From assembly GCA_034336665.1 (NCBI GenBank), contig JAPFBE010000003.1:58695352-58759351 (forward strand): 64,000 nucleotides of DNA, given 5' to 3'. Positions within the stretch are counted from its first letter, which is position 1; each line of letters opens with the position of its first letter. Below the pieces are notes generated by a model, which made no database searches, had not been told where the DNA came from, and saw only the letters and a list, made by a program, of their open reading frames with translations. Shown piece after piece: positions 26,114-40,000 of the stretch. The position numbers and the translations under genes are program-made. This DNA comes from Luscinia megarhynchos. Lineage: Eukaryota > Chordata > Aves > Passeriformes > Turdidae.

Positions 26114-26119
26114 AATAAA
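26114..26119 (+). terminator. DGKH: Candidate proximal poly(A) signal of DGKH
   Basis: AATAAA in the context cagcagaataaagtttc, followed within 30 bp by a T-rich stretch (acttatttttttgtataa). It would give a UTR of about 1.8 kb. Confidence 0.4.
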
Positions 26120-29100
26120 GTTTCATTTGGTTTTTAACAAAACTTATTTTTTTGTATAAAGGGGCCAATGTCAAGTACTGCATCCTGGTTTTGCCCTCCA
26201 TTTCTCATGCGTATGACAGGAGTTGTTCCATGTAGATGGGACTCATCCCTTGGGAGAGTAAAATCTGTTATTGTCATTGTTTTATCAGAGAAAAAAATCA
26301 AAATAAACAAAACAGGCTTAATTTGTATCTTATTGTAGTTCTTTATGTTCTTGCTGCTGTAGGTTTAACAGGCACCACTCTGGGAGTTCTGTGGACATAA
26401 TGATTATTCTGGTAAAGAAACAAAAGTAAAAGGCCATTTTCTATTAGGTTTTGCATAAAAAACAAACCAAAATTCCTTTCCTAAATGATATAATTTCCAG
26501 GCTGTTGTATGAAAAGCATACACAAAAATGGAAAGTTAGGCAAACAATGGAAAGTTTGTTGGTTTTGGTTTTATTTTAATGTACTTGACATTTACCCCTT
26601 TAATGATGTTCAGGCGACATCTGGCAAGTCTTTGTAAGCTTTATTTTCTCTTCTCTTTGGTTGTCCATAAGCTACACTGTATTTTAACATGTGGCAGCAT
26701 TTTAGCATATTGGGGTTACAGTAGACAACACAGCTAATCTTCTGGTCTATTCAAGGACATAATACATAGCAGAACTTTCTTTGCTTTCCTGATTGTAAGA
26801 TACAATCTCTTTACAACTTTCAGCCTTGCTGTATGTAATGCATTAAGATGGAGCTATGGAACCAGATCTCTTCAAGTCACTATAGAGGTCTACGCTGAGT
26901 AAATTAAAAAATGGGAGCTGCTTTTGGGCAGGGAAAATGTTGCTTGTAACACAACTTTCTTATGGCACTCCTCAAATTACCTCAGTATAGGACAACTGAT
27001 CAATGATCATTTTTCTAAATGACCACCAAAGAATTTAACTTTGATTGTCCTAAGCAGTTTTTTAAACACATGAGTAGGAAAAAGCAAAACTGTAAGTATC
27101 ATTTATGCTGTATTTATTAGATGCCCAGGAGAGCAAATTTTATGCAACTCTATGCCTTAGAATAGTGTTGGCTATGAAATGCAAATGCATCTGACAAGGA
27201 AGCTCAAAGTATTTTTACAGGGGTTCTCTATGGAGGTTGTGGGTTGTAACTGTGTTTAAGTGATGTGGCTTTTCTGAAGACCTGAACACAGTATTACTCT
27301 CTCATGAGTATTCTAAGTATTGGGGTTTTTTTCCCTACTGCTGTAAAAGTCCCAGCTCCTAGAACTAAGTACATAAATAGCTGTATTTTTTAATGAACTG
27401 TATTCTCCCTAATTTAATCCTGCTGTAAAAAGTACTTCAAAGCACACATCCCAGTATTTCAACAAAACCAAGGTAAACACATCCCTAAAAGCAGTTAGCT
27501 TTTTAGAAAATAAGATCCTCCTATTTAGAAAATAAGATTCAGCATGCTAGATTTGTCAATGCTAGATTTGCCAAGACAATCCCTATACAAAGTTTATTGG
27601 ATTAATTTCTTTTCCCCCCAGTCAAATAGTTGTGATTTCTGTGGTCAGTATACATTAAAGCCTAAAAGGAATGCAGAGTAATCTGCATTATTTTGGAGTG
27701 AATGATATTCATATAGATGAAAAGGTCTCATCCTCAGAGAGAGGAACAGGAGAACTGCATGTTTTAAAATAGCAGCAGGTTGCTAAATGTATGTTGCTGT
27801 TTTGTCATTTTCAAATAGGATTTTCTCAGTTCACTGTATTTGATTGCTGTAGCAACTTCTGATTTAGGTCATGCAAGTTTTGCCTTTATAGAGCCTCATG
27901 CCTTCTTTTTAGTAACTGAATGAAATCAAGCCAACTCATCATGGTTGTAGGTATTGGAGATGTTTTGCAATAATTCAAAGAAAAAAGGATTCAAAAATCA
28001 GGTTTTTTTTAAGTTGGCAAGTGAAAATTTTCTTTGATACATTTTTATATCTCTCCCCTTAACCACTAGTTTCTCCTGAATGACTCTTTCCTTCAAAGAA
28101 AAATGCTTTGAACTTGGAAGAACAGTAAAGTGTAAAGCATATGATCAAAAACCCTCCTAGACTATTTTATTCCAGTATTTCTTGTTTTGGGACTGGAATT
28201 GACATGGTTGGTCCTGTAAATAATAAATAGAAATCATCTTTCTCTCTCTATCCCTGCCCAAAGTAATTAATACTGCATCACTGTAATTCAAAAGAGAGAT
28301 ATTGATTTTTTCTTCACAAATATCCATTTTATATTTTCCTATGCTTTTTGTAGTGAAATAGATAACCTGCCAATTTTGCTTTTTAATTCAACTCGCTCAT
28401 GCTATTAATGAAAATTTCATAAAGCATTGATAATGAACATTACTTCAAGGGTAAAATTATCAGTGTTTTTCAATGCATCTGGTCTTCATTTCAGGAAGAC
28501 TGGCAGGAGACCTTTTTCACATGTAATGGAAAATTAATATATAAAGCAAATATGAGAGGATGTTGCATAGTCCTACTTTAAAAACAGTTGTAATAATGTA
28601 CATGCAAGACAAAACCACCCATGGTGATTCCATTTTGCTTGATGCTTCCTGTTAATGATTGCATTAATAGTGTTTACAGCTGTTTCTGCAGTGCTCTCTC
28701 CGTACCCCTAAATATTGAGTTCTTGCCTATGAGTTCAACAGTTCTGGTAATTAATAATTAGCAGTGCAAAAAGTCTTTGTGAAAGGTAAAGTCACAAGGA
28801 ATATATCTCATTGGGGCTAACTGAGCTGGAGGAATTTGTTTAGCTTACAACCAGGAAATCATCTTGTCACTTGTATGAGTAAGTAAAGAGCCACAGAAAA
28901 TAAAATTAAATAAGTAATTTTCAATCCATCTTTTCACCCCAATAATTTAAGTACCTCTCAACTGCAGCATCCTGTATACGTTTATAACACAGGCTGTATT
29001 TTTGATTCTGTTTTTGTGGACTGTATGTTTTGTGGTATGATTTTCATATTATCAGGGTCTGATGCTGCTTATTCTAACTGCAAAGATTTAATATTTGCAA

Positions 29101-32100
29101 GAACTGTACATGACTGTATCACTGTCATAAAGAACAAGTTTTTGATGACTTGAGGAAGCAGAGTAGTTTGGACAGGATTTAGTCTTTGGACAGGACTTAA
29201 AATCTCTCTGCTTCTTCAGAGATAAATGGTAGCATCAGCAGAATTGATGAAGCCTCATTTGGTAATTATCAATATAAAATCTTTACTGGTTGTATAAATT
29301 CCTGTATTTATATCTAGAGTATAGTGTGGAATGGATCTTTTCTACAAAAAGAAAAACAATTTTCTAGATGTTTTCTACTACTGTTGCATTAGGTTTCATA
29401 GCTCTGTTAAATCTTAGCTTATGTACTTGAAATGTTTGTTTCTGCCATACAGAAGCCCAGTCTTTTTCTCAGAAATTATAATCCATTTGGAAGCCATCTG
29501 GAGACCTTGAGAAGACTGTTTCTGTAGTCAGTTGGAGCTAATACCAAAATTCATAGCAACTTCTGTAGGTTTAATAGTGATCACCCTCAATATTTCCACT
29601 GAAAAAAATGAAAGATTTGTGAGTTTTTCAGTGCATGGAATTAATCTTAAAACATAAAATCTTAAATCTTAAAATTAATCATCCCCTTGGCATGTAAATT
29701 AAAAAATATTAGCATTGTTAACACTTTTGCAAAGAAGCAAAATGCTGATGAAAACATACCCTAGAGGATTCCTGGACAAATTTTAATCAATTTAGCTGTA
29801 GTGGTTAAAGACCTATCACCTTCAGAACAGTCAACAGAAAATTCATATGTGCACATGGTAGAATTTCAAACATCTGTTTTAAATAATTAAAGACTTGTTT
29901 CCCAGTTTCCAAAAACTTAATAAGCTCTCTGATGGGATTTTGAGTTATTATAACCTATTGCATGTATAAGTGGGGCAGAAGAATCTGGTGCCTCATTTAT
30001 AACACCAGTCATGCCTTTATTAATGTTTTTGCATTGCTTCCCAGCCTCCTGTGTCTGGATGAGTTCCCAGCTTCTGGCAGGATGAGACTTGCGTGTCTGT
30101 CCATGGTTTCTGTTCAGAAGAGCTGGATGGGCAGGCCAGGAAACAGTTGTAGGATGCTTGAGGAGAGGAGATAGACCAAGGCTTCAAGCTCCAAAGCTAG
30201 CATAGCCATGGTGGACTAAAATCCTTTAAGTTATATTTTTGCAATCCCTGCTGGAAGCTCTATCTAACAATTAACACGAGCTACCCTCTACAAGAGGAAT
30301 TCCTTGGAAAGAGAAGTGTTTTAGCTAACTCTACCAGCTGTGTAAGACATTGGAAATACTGAGCATTATATAGTTATGACTAGGACAAGTATCCAAGTGG
30401 CCATATTGAATATTTTATTCTGTGGAACAAATACTTTGGAAAAATATAGTTTGTAGTATTATTCAAAGACTAGTGTTAGGATTGAAAAGCTACTGAATAT
30501 AAAAACAATGTGGTACAAAATTTAAAGTTATTTGCAACTATCTTTTTCCATGTTCGTTGGAAACAACTATTTTAGGGAGCTGTGTTTGATCCAGGTATAG
30601 GTAGACAAGAGCATGTGAGGTGGAAGGTGAAAACAGGAAGAAATGAACTAAAAGTAAAATTGGATGGTTTGTTTTCATTATGGAAACTGTGTGTAAAGTC
30701 AAAAATAAAATGTCCACAGTACCCCAAATCTCTTTTATGACTTTTTAAAGGGAATCAGCATTGTAAGTCCCAGTTTTTTAAAACTAAAGCATTAATTGGA
30801 TAAAAACAGTGACATTGCCATTAACAGGGAAAGAGTTAGAGACATAACTATGTTTTTCTCCTGGTGTTGGTTGAAGAAAGCTCTGTTTGGGACTAGTTCT
30901 CTTTGCAGTCACAGTCAATTATTTTGTGAATTGGCAGATTGAGGAAAGCCATTCAAAGCTGCTTGGTCTTGCTTTTCAGGGATGGGGAGAGCACATGTGC
31001 TGAAAAGTAGGGCCTGGAGGCTTTTAATGAGAATTTCAAGGATTAGGAAGGTTTACATGGAGCACACCAGCATGCAGATACTCACTGTGAAGGTTCCTAG
31101 TAGCACTGTCCTCTCACAAGATGCCATGGTTATACATTGAAACAGGCATTTGGACCGTGCTTAGCCACATTCCAGAGGATTTTCTACAGGTCACTTCTGG
31201 TGTGCATGCTTTCTGTCTTGGTTTTATGTCTCCTCAAATCAGATATTTTGAAAAATGGGGTTGTCCATATATGGCAAAAATTGCCATTTTTCCCACTCAA
31301 GGAGCACAGCTTGTGAACCTGTCCTGAAAGAATTTGTTTCATTAGCCACCTTTTTACATCACATCCTTTGCATCCCAAAAGAGCTGAAACTGTGACATCT
31401 CCCTAGAGCTGCCAGTTACGTTAGGAATTTTATATGCTTGTATGTTGATGGGATCATCAAAGGGCAAGGTGATATTCACAGTGGCAGATGAGATATGAAA
31501 TAGATGGGCTTTGTACATAAAGAGTACAAGCTGTTGAGGTGCTCCTGAAAGGTGAAGGGGGCCTGATCTCTCACCTTCCCTCTGGCTCTTCTTTGTTGCT
31601 GTCATCACACACAAATAATTTAATGTCTTATGATATTAGCTTCTTGTCTTTATTAATGGTGATGGCAAACTTATCAGTCACTATTAATGAAACTTCTCAC
31701 TGTCACACCTGTCTGTCTAGAGCAGGTATCTTCAAATGTTGAGCACTGTGGGATTGCATTAATGTATTTTTAATGTATATTCTGGCATTTAAGAAAGGTA
31801 AATTTCATCTAAAGTTATTTAGATACCTAAATCTAAAGGTTCTGAGAGGATCCCAGCCCAGCATGGGTGGTTTCTGTCATTAGCCAGGCTTGTATCTTAC
31901 ACTGGTATTCCAGTCAAGTACAGCTGTTAGTTAATTCTGTAGTAACATCCACCTGCATGCATGAGTGGATGCATGAAGTACACATGGAAGCGTTGCAGAG
32001 ATGTGACACTGCCCAGTTCTCTGCATAATTCATATATTTGGGCCTAAATGGCAGTTTGTAGCAAAGAGCTGAAACACATGATTTCCACTCAATCCAAACT

Positions 32101-35100
32101 TAAACTCAATTGAAAATGAAAACATCTAAACATGGTTTGCATGGGTTTAGGCTAAAACTGATGTGTACTCAGTAGTTTCTGTCCTTTGTTTCCCCTTCTT
32201 CCTGTGTTCATTTCACAAGCAAGTCCATCATCTTTGCAATCATATAGATCTTCTGGGACTTAGACATATGCTATGCTTTAAACAGTACTTTAGGCCCCTT
32301 GGAGATTCTTCTTGTATTTCACTTAAAACATTTACATGTAAGCCTACATGTAAGATGATTTTCTGGGAAAGAAATTGCTCGTCACAAAATCGTGATCCTC
32401 AAATTGATCATGGATAGGCTTTTGTGTGCCATACCTATGAATGTCATTCTCTTGCCAGTATTTGTGTGGATGTGTGTAGTACCTAGTTCGTAGTGTGTAT
32501 GTGAGAGCACACCTGTACATAAAGATGTATATACATACCCTGGTTGTGCCCAATATAATGATGCCAACTTGTGTGTAGAGCCAAAAAAACTTAAAACTAT
32601 ACAGTGCTTGAGATGCTGCATTGTTTTTATTATAGTATTTTTTATATCAGATGAATTGCAGGATGTTTACAGATGCTTATTAATATTTAACTTATACAAT
32701 GGGGTGGCAGGATGTTTATGATTGTTGTCAGCTAAAGAATTGTATATGATTCTGGGTGATATTTTGGCTTTTTTAAAATCCTTGGCAAAACTCCCATTGA
32801 TCTCACTGGGGCCAAGATTAAACCCCTCTGAATCTATTGTTTACTGGCTATTTTCCTACTGTGATAATTTTTTAAATGAGTAAAATGTATTTATTTTTTC
32901 CCAATGTGAAATCCGCAATTTCTATTTGGATTTTTCTACAGAACCTGCAAACTACAACACAGGTGGGAATATATGCCTCAGAGAATGTACAGAATTTTTC
33001 ATTGATCTGGTCCTTGAATATGCCTAAAGAAAATACCTTCTAAAATAAGTTTTGTAAGATTTAATACAGAATCATCTAAAAAGAGATCACCTTTCATGCC
33101 TCTCTCCACAAAGAGGGAATGCAATGTGGCAGGTGAATGTGAGGAATTATTCGTTGATAAACAAAAAGTAGTCCTGTCTGTTTTCTGTACATACTGGTCT
33201 CATGCAGCTCACCTGTCTCTGTAGATCTGGTATGAGACACTTGAAGAACCTTATCCAAAAAGTACCTTATTGGGGAAAAAAATGTTACATAACAAGTATG
33301 TGGCTTTAAGCTTCTTATCAAGACATGGAGGTATCTTCAAAGCCAGTGTTTTAAATGACTTTTAATATTCCATGGATCAATTAAAATGATGAAAATGTTA
33401 AGTGGTGAGGCAAGTCAGACAACTGCTTGATATTAGAGAAATCACTTGTCTAATGGCAGAAGGATCAGTTCTTTAATAGCACAAGGGAGGAAAAATACCA
33501 TAATGCAGGGCTTCCTAAATCCCTTTCCAGGGTAACTTCTAATTATGTATGCTCAAAGTGTATTCTTCCTGTAAAAAAAACCATATGGCTGTGAAACAGC
33601 TAGATAGATGCATCCTAATTTCTTCATCTAAGGCTAAAGTACCGTTTTCAAACAAGAGCTGTCATGCACTTTGAAATACATGTGTTGGGAACAGGTAAGT
33701 TTATCTTTATCATAGATAGTCATCCCAGGGACAGTCGGACTTGAAAATGAGGTAGTTATGTCAAGGTTATCAAAAGCTGAAGAAATAACAAAGCAGACAC
33801 CTTCCTTTACAAGGCTCTTTCTGATGACATCTGTGCAAATGCCCACCACTTCAAGGAATCTTTTTCTATAGTTTCATTTAAGAAAGGATCATATTCAGAT
33901 TCCTATCCTTCCCCTTGCTAATAAGGCAGGAGGTTTGCACCTTGGTAGAACTTTCTAGGAGTTTGCTGGCTGTAGAAACAGACCTCAAAAGAATAGACAT
34001 TTGAGGCAATCAGTAGGCTTGCAAAGGATACACAGGGCTGTTTCTGGGCTTGTTAGTCTGCTAATGTGGGTGTGATCACAGGTTAGTGGGGGAAAAGCTC
34101 CTGTGGTGCTCCTGCTTCACTTGGTGGCAAGGCTCTGTGGTTGTTGGTGGGGGCAGATGGGCGCCCAAGCGAACAGACACCTTTCCTTTTGCCTGTTGGT
34201 TGGCTATCTGCAATTCTAATCAGGACTGGAGTTCAGGACACACCTTTATTTGTCTGCAAGGCCATGTGATGTCTGAGGAAATAAGGAGGAAGTGGCTCAA
34301 GGTCTGGGTTCTGCCTTTGGTTCCCTGCCAGTGGAGCTGGTGCAAGACTGGGGGCAGCATAGTTAACCTTTGAGTGCCTCACTTTCTCCACCCAAGGGAA
34401 AGGGATGCTCATCACCTCTGTACAGACCCCTCAAGTCCTGTAGGAGAGCAGTGTTATAGAAACTGCTGAGTTTTACCCACACTATTATATGTAGTAAAAA
34501 TAAATTACTTCTGTCCATAACACTGCAAGAATTGCTTTTCCTAGTTCCAGTTCTCTTTGATGACCTACTACATCCTGGGTAGACAGTTTTGAAGCTTAGC
34601 AATTGCTCTAATGCTTAGAATTACACACATAGCAGGCTCTGTTTGCTGCAGGAAAGAGTAAAACTTTTAAACTGCCTGACAAAACTTGCCAATGAAGTCT
34701 ATCTAACAGAGCAGGGGTGTAACTTTTGGCTTTATTTACTTGTAATAATGGTAAGGAACAGTGAATTTTGTTTGTTTACATACTGTTTACAATGGCACAG
34801 TTTTATTTTTAATATATAAAAACAATTGAGGTATTTATTGCATATACTATTTTAAAGATGTTTTATGTGTTTTCACCTTTGGAATATATTGTTACATTTC
34901 CTTGTACAGATAATTTGGGTGGCTTTGTTAATATAGTTAGTAATTTTTATGACTACTAAGTGACCAGTTTTCTGTGCCTTTTTATTGTTGGATGCATGAT
35001 TACATATTTATTATTGTATGGAAGTCACTGAGATGTGTATTTTTGTATTCTGCTGGAAGCAATGGTTGATTTTATTGTACATGATAAGAGATGCCTTCCA

Positions 35101-35132
35101 TAACAGGCACTCGTATGAGATCTTCCTTCTCA

Positions 35133-35138
35133 AATAAA
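35133..35138 (+). terminator. DGKH: Candidate distal poly(A) signal of DGKH
   Basis: ctcAAATAAAcagaatgc, followed 15-45 bp later by a G/T-rich element (atgtatgtaagtcc, ttattttgtgtct). A TGTA-rich stretch lies upstream (attgtacatgataag). This is the best-formed end signal in the region. Confidence 0.55.
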
Positions 35139-37025
35139 CAGAATGCATTCAATGTATGTAAGTCCTTGAATTTATTTTGTGTCTAGAAATCAGTGGAAAT
35201 GCTTGCACATCATGAAACTGAATTTTAGATGTTTTCCACTCAAAATGTGGGCTGCTATCAATGTCATCAAATCTACACCAGAATTCCTCACCTAAATCAA
35301 TGCAGTGGCAAGTCCTTGGCACAATCTAAGACTTTGGAATGGAAAAGAAAACCCTAAAGAGTTATCTCTTTTAAAGAGCTAAGTCATTTAAACTACATAA
35401 AATCTGGATGAATGACTATCAAGCATCATTTCTACTCAGTCTGCCAGGGACTGCCTGAAAATTGTTTTAAATTAGGAGCTTTGAATACAGCTTTTATACA
35501 TCCTCTACCTGCAAACCCAGATGTAAGTAGATCACTGTGCATGTAGGTGTTTACATTTGCAGGGATCTTCTGCTGGATCTTGCTGCCACACAGCGTATGA
35601 AGTGTAAAAACAGATTTGCATTTGCATCCATGGTAACAACAGCCATTAAAACAGAGCGTTCAGTAGCGCCCGTTTTTCCAGCAGTAAAGCAAACACATTT
35701 TCCTCAGCAGTATGGGCTGTGCCTCGCTAGCACCAGCCCTGATAAACACTCACTGGGGTTGATTCCAGGAGGCCGCTCTGCAGGCAAGCATCAGCTGCTG
35801 TGTTGGTGTCAGTGAGCTGCTAGGGTGGTACTTAGCACAAGACATGATGTGACAGTAACCCAATCAGCATATACAGAAGGAGAATTACAGTGTGTAGGAT
35901 CCCAAGTCAGCTCATGAAGGCTGTAATCTTGTGATTGATTAAGGTGTCTTGTGGTTGGGATCTCATTGTCCTGAATGATCATGTGTTGAGAGGAAATTTT
36001 ATGGATAACCCAGAAAGCTTACAGGTCAGTGCTGGGGGGTTCAATGCACCATGAATTCTAGGTGCTTACAGTTCTCTTAGGATTGAAGCCTGTACTTTAA
36101 TTTTAGATGTGTTTCGGGAGGATTCAATTTTTTTAACCAAACTGAAATGGTTGGTTTCAATAACCAAAGCTGTGGTATAAATGAGAGACTGTAGTAGGAG
36201 AAATAACTCATGGGGTAAAGTAGGAGACACCACTATGGATCACATTGAACTACATGAGCAGGCTGGGAGTGATGATGCTTGGACACTGGGAAGTCTCCAG
36301 AATTTCTTCAAGAAGTTAGACTGCGCAATAAGGTAAGCTTTCCACAGTTCATCCTGACCATACATTAGTCTTCTGTAAATAAGAAGTCAAAGGATGTGAA
36401 AGAAAGTAATTGGATTATGACTTAAGCTGGAAGTTGCACTGAGGAAGGTTTTTAATAATTTTGAGAAAAGTTTGGTAAATGAATGAACTGTTCATACCAC
36501 ATGTTAATACTTGTGGCATATAATCTATCTATTCATGTCAGTGGCACCAAATAGCTGATGATGAAGTCTGAATCTGTCTTGAAAGCATGACAAAACACAA
36601 GGCAGGTGCAATAGCTTCTGTCCTGGCCAAATGCTTGCAGATGAGTGAAAGCAGCAGCTGGCCCATGCCCTCCTCCTTCAGATGAGAAGTGAGGGGATCT
36701 ATGTGGAAGTGTATCTTTCTTTTTATAGAGGGAGAGATGAGAGATGTCATGGTGATGAAATGGGACATCCTAGGATGTGGCAGATGCCTCACTGAGGCAG
36801 TGGGATTTTTCTACTCTAGCTTTAATTTCCATTTCCTTTCCCTGACAGCAGTGCACAGCTGTGCCTGCACTTGCCCCTCTGAACTCATTCCTCCCCTCTG
36901 CCCTTTTGCTGCTATTTGCATCTCCCACGGCTCAAAGGCTTCAGCCCTTCTCAGGTTCCTACCGTCATTTCCCAATTACACTTTGCCAAGTTCAATTTCC
37001 TTTCTTCAATTTCATTCATTCATTT

Positions 37026-37044
37026 AAAAAAAAAAAAAAAAAAA
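37026..37044. repeat. Poly(A) run
   Basis: Nineteen consecutive A. No retrocopy body or target-site duplication was found on either side. Confidence 0.9.
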
Positions 37045-40000
37045 TTCTGTCTGCTGCCTAGTGACATTAATGTAACAGAGATATGTGTTCCCTGGCAGTC
37101 AGGCTATCCTCTGAGTAGAGCAGTGCATTAATTAGAATCAGACATGGAATACCTCTGAAACCCTAACACATGGCCTTTGTAAGGGTAATAATAATCATCT
37201 GCTAATGCTGTAACTGTTCAACCTATGGCGTGTTTTCTCTCCCTCTGGGGAGCACAGCTTTGCTAAGACTTCCTGGGCACAGCATTTCCAACCTGCTGTT
37301 GAAGCCATCAGTACTCTGAAGGTCAAGTCACACAGGAGCCTGAAAGTGGTGTAAGAGTATGTTCTGATTTATGCCTGATGACTTGTTTTCCACCTAACTT
37401 GCTTAAAAGCATTAATCCAGCCAATCAGAAATCTTAGGGGGCTACTTTCAGGTGAATAAAAAGGAAAAAATGTTCAAGAAGATGCCATGGAGCTCTTCCC
37501 AAAACATGATTTTTTTGGAGAGAGGGGAAGCTGCTTTTTTAAGGATTGTAGATTCAGAGTTCACTTTGGATACCTGCCCTAAAAGCTTGGTAGTAAGGTT
37601 TTCACATGCTATTCTTTCTCCTTCACCAGCTTCTGTAAACTGTGGGAGGGACAGGTTGTTCTGGGACCGGCCCCTCATTCAAGGCAGAGCAGCAGTTTAG
37701 AGGAGAGTGCCTTACCTGGAGTGTGTGGGAAACCTCTTCCTGAAATTAAAACCCATGCACTTGAATTAAACCGGAAGTTATAAAATAAGATTTCTTTTTT
37801 AGCACTGACTTTCTACGAAGATGAGCCTCATATAATTCTGCTCTGGCATTCTCTCTCTCACTTCTTCTCGTTTGGGCCTTCCCTTCCACACCACTGTGTT
37901 TTGGGCATCTTCTTTCAGGTACTCCACAGACAGCAAATCCAGGGTAATGTAGGAACAGGGGCAATACTCCGGATCAAGAGGAGGGAGAGCATCAAACAGT
38001 ATTGTCTGCCCTGTAAAACAGGTTTCCAGATGCCAGTTGAATTCACATCTTTACTTTATTATCTTATTTACCTCATCAAAAAGAAAACAATTGAATGAGT
38101 TTATATATGAATAAAAATCAAATATGTTCCTTAGAGAATTTATAAAGGAACTAGGCAGCTACACAGGGAGAGATGGAGGAGACAGCTCTGCTCCATCAAA
38201 ACATGAAGAAATGAACAGCAAAAATTTTGCAGTCACAGTGTAAAACCTGCACAGAGTTGTCTTAGGAAGGTATGTACTGTTTTGCAAGTCAAATGTTCTC
38301 AGAATTAAAATTTCAGTATATCTCTCTGTGACCACTTGGCCATGAAAACAATTACTCTGTAATTCCCAGAATCTTAAGCCTTTTTAAATTATTGACAGGA
38401 GTATTAATTAAATCTTTCAAACATTGTGAAAAGAGTAGCCTGGGCAAATGAGCTTAAATTGTTGAAAACTACAATAACAATTAATTATGTCAGGCCAATC
38501 AATCACCATTTATTTCTCAGTCAATAAGAACCATTGTTAATGGCTGATTAAGCTCAATTAAGGTTTGATGGAAGTGCTAGTTTTTAAATGGAAGTTAAAT
38601 TATTGTATCATTTACTAGCAGGACCAAAACTACATCATGGCTTATTTTTTCAATATAAATCCCCACTCAAAATGTATATATTTTGAAAACAAGATTCAAT
38701 ATCCTCAGTTTTCTTAGCTGGCTGGGCAATCTGGGCTTTTATTAAAGACTTTTTCCCTTGCTGGATTAAATGGAGAAAAACTTGAAACATAAACCTTTGT
38801 GATTCTTTTACATCTGTTTAGCTAATATCTAGTTTAAATGCTTCTGATATCCAGACTAATCCCTGGGGGAGTGGAAAGAAATAACACTTTTTCTTAATTT
38901 AGAGAGGACTCCTATCCTCTGTAGACCTACTTGCTTTGTGATTTGTGGGAATCTGACCATCAGGTTGCCTTTGGATTGGTAGAGGGGGTTTGCCAGGAGG
39001 TATCACAGTGCAGAAAAGGTGTTATATGACATTTTACACATCCATTAATGTTCCCATTCTAACTTCCAGGCTCACTTGTTGCCATTAGTTTCCTACCACC
39101 CAAACTAAACTGAGAGAAATGAGACTTTTAGGGTGTATACCATGTTAAAATTTTGTTGCATCTTAGTTTTGGGCACTGAGTGACTCTGACATGTAAGGCA
39201 TGAGTGAGCATAAGATATGTGTAATGATGCTGTTGAGATTTGTTAAATCACTATTTCACCAAAGCTTTTTTGCTTTCAATATTAACTAATTTTCCTCTTT
39301 TGTTTATTTAGTTGTTCAAGGCCTGTATAGTAAATCAAAGTTTTCCTTTTGCATTGACTCTTTTTACTGGCCCAGAATAGAAGTCATTCTTTGAGAGACA
39401 GACAAATTACAAGTGACTTTCCCAGAAGATATTAAATACCACAGCTAAAATGCAGTTTCTGTGTCTGAATCCCACACTTTGCAGGTCAGCTCCAGCTCTT
39501 ACCTTCCATTCTCCTTTGGTCTCAGTGTCTTTGAGGGCACCCAACTCTAGCACTGATGGTGTCTCTTCATTCTGACACAGGATTAGTGTTTTATAGAGGT
39601 GAAGTTTTAGCATGACTAGCATGATGTATAAAATAAATGTACAACCTGAGCAACTTGTACTTTTCATCTTCTCTTTCTCCCAGAAATGGATGTTATTGCC
39701 CATTTCCTTTAAAAGCAGGCCACCTAGTGCTTGCAGAGGTTCAGCACAGAGAGAAGCTCACTGCCAGCACGTTGGTTTGCTCCCCCCTCATCTGCACTCC
39801 CTTCAAACCACAGAGCTGCTCACCTACTTTTCAAAACACACTTTGCCACCATGCAACTTAAAAGAACAGAAACTTTAGGTTGTTGATTTCACAGGCCTGT
39901 TTCCTGTCTGGCTCTCTGCTGCTTGCTTTGCTCCAGCACTGGGTTTTGTCAGCCCCCTCTGTCAACCAGCATTAATGCCCTAATACGGCCAGAAGCATCA

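Larger units (their letters stand above)
24366..35160 (+). other. DGKH: Probable DGKH 3' UTR (about 10.8 kb)
   Basis: AT-rich sequence after the stop codon, without recognisable repeats, genes or long coding frames. It contains an AU-rich nonamer TTATTTATT at 25,417-25,425 and a Pumilio-type TGTAAATA at 28,215-28,222. There are AATAAA hexamers at 26,114, 26,302, 28,222, 28,899, 30,704, 34,499 and 35,133. DGKH transcripts in mammals also carry very long 3' UTRs. The distal end is inferred. Confidence 0.65.

Noticed and set aside
36840..37044. Pyrimidine-rich sequence followed by A19, as a possible processed pseudogene
   Set aside because: No recognisable coding body, no AATAAA 10-30 bp before the run and no flanking direct repeat.
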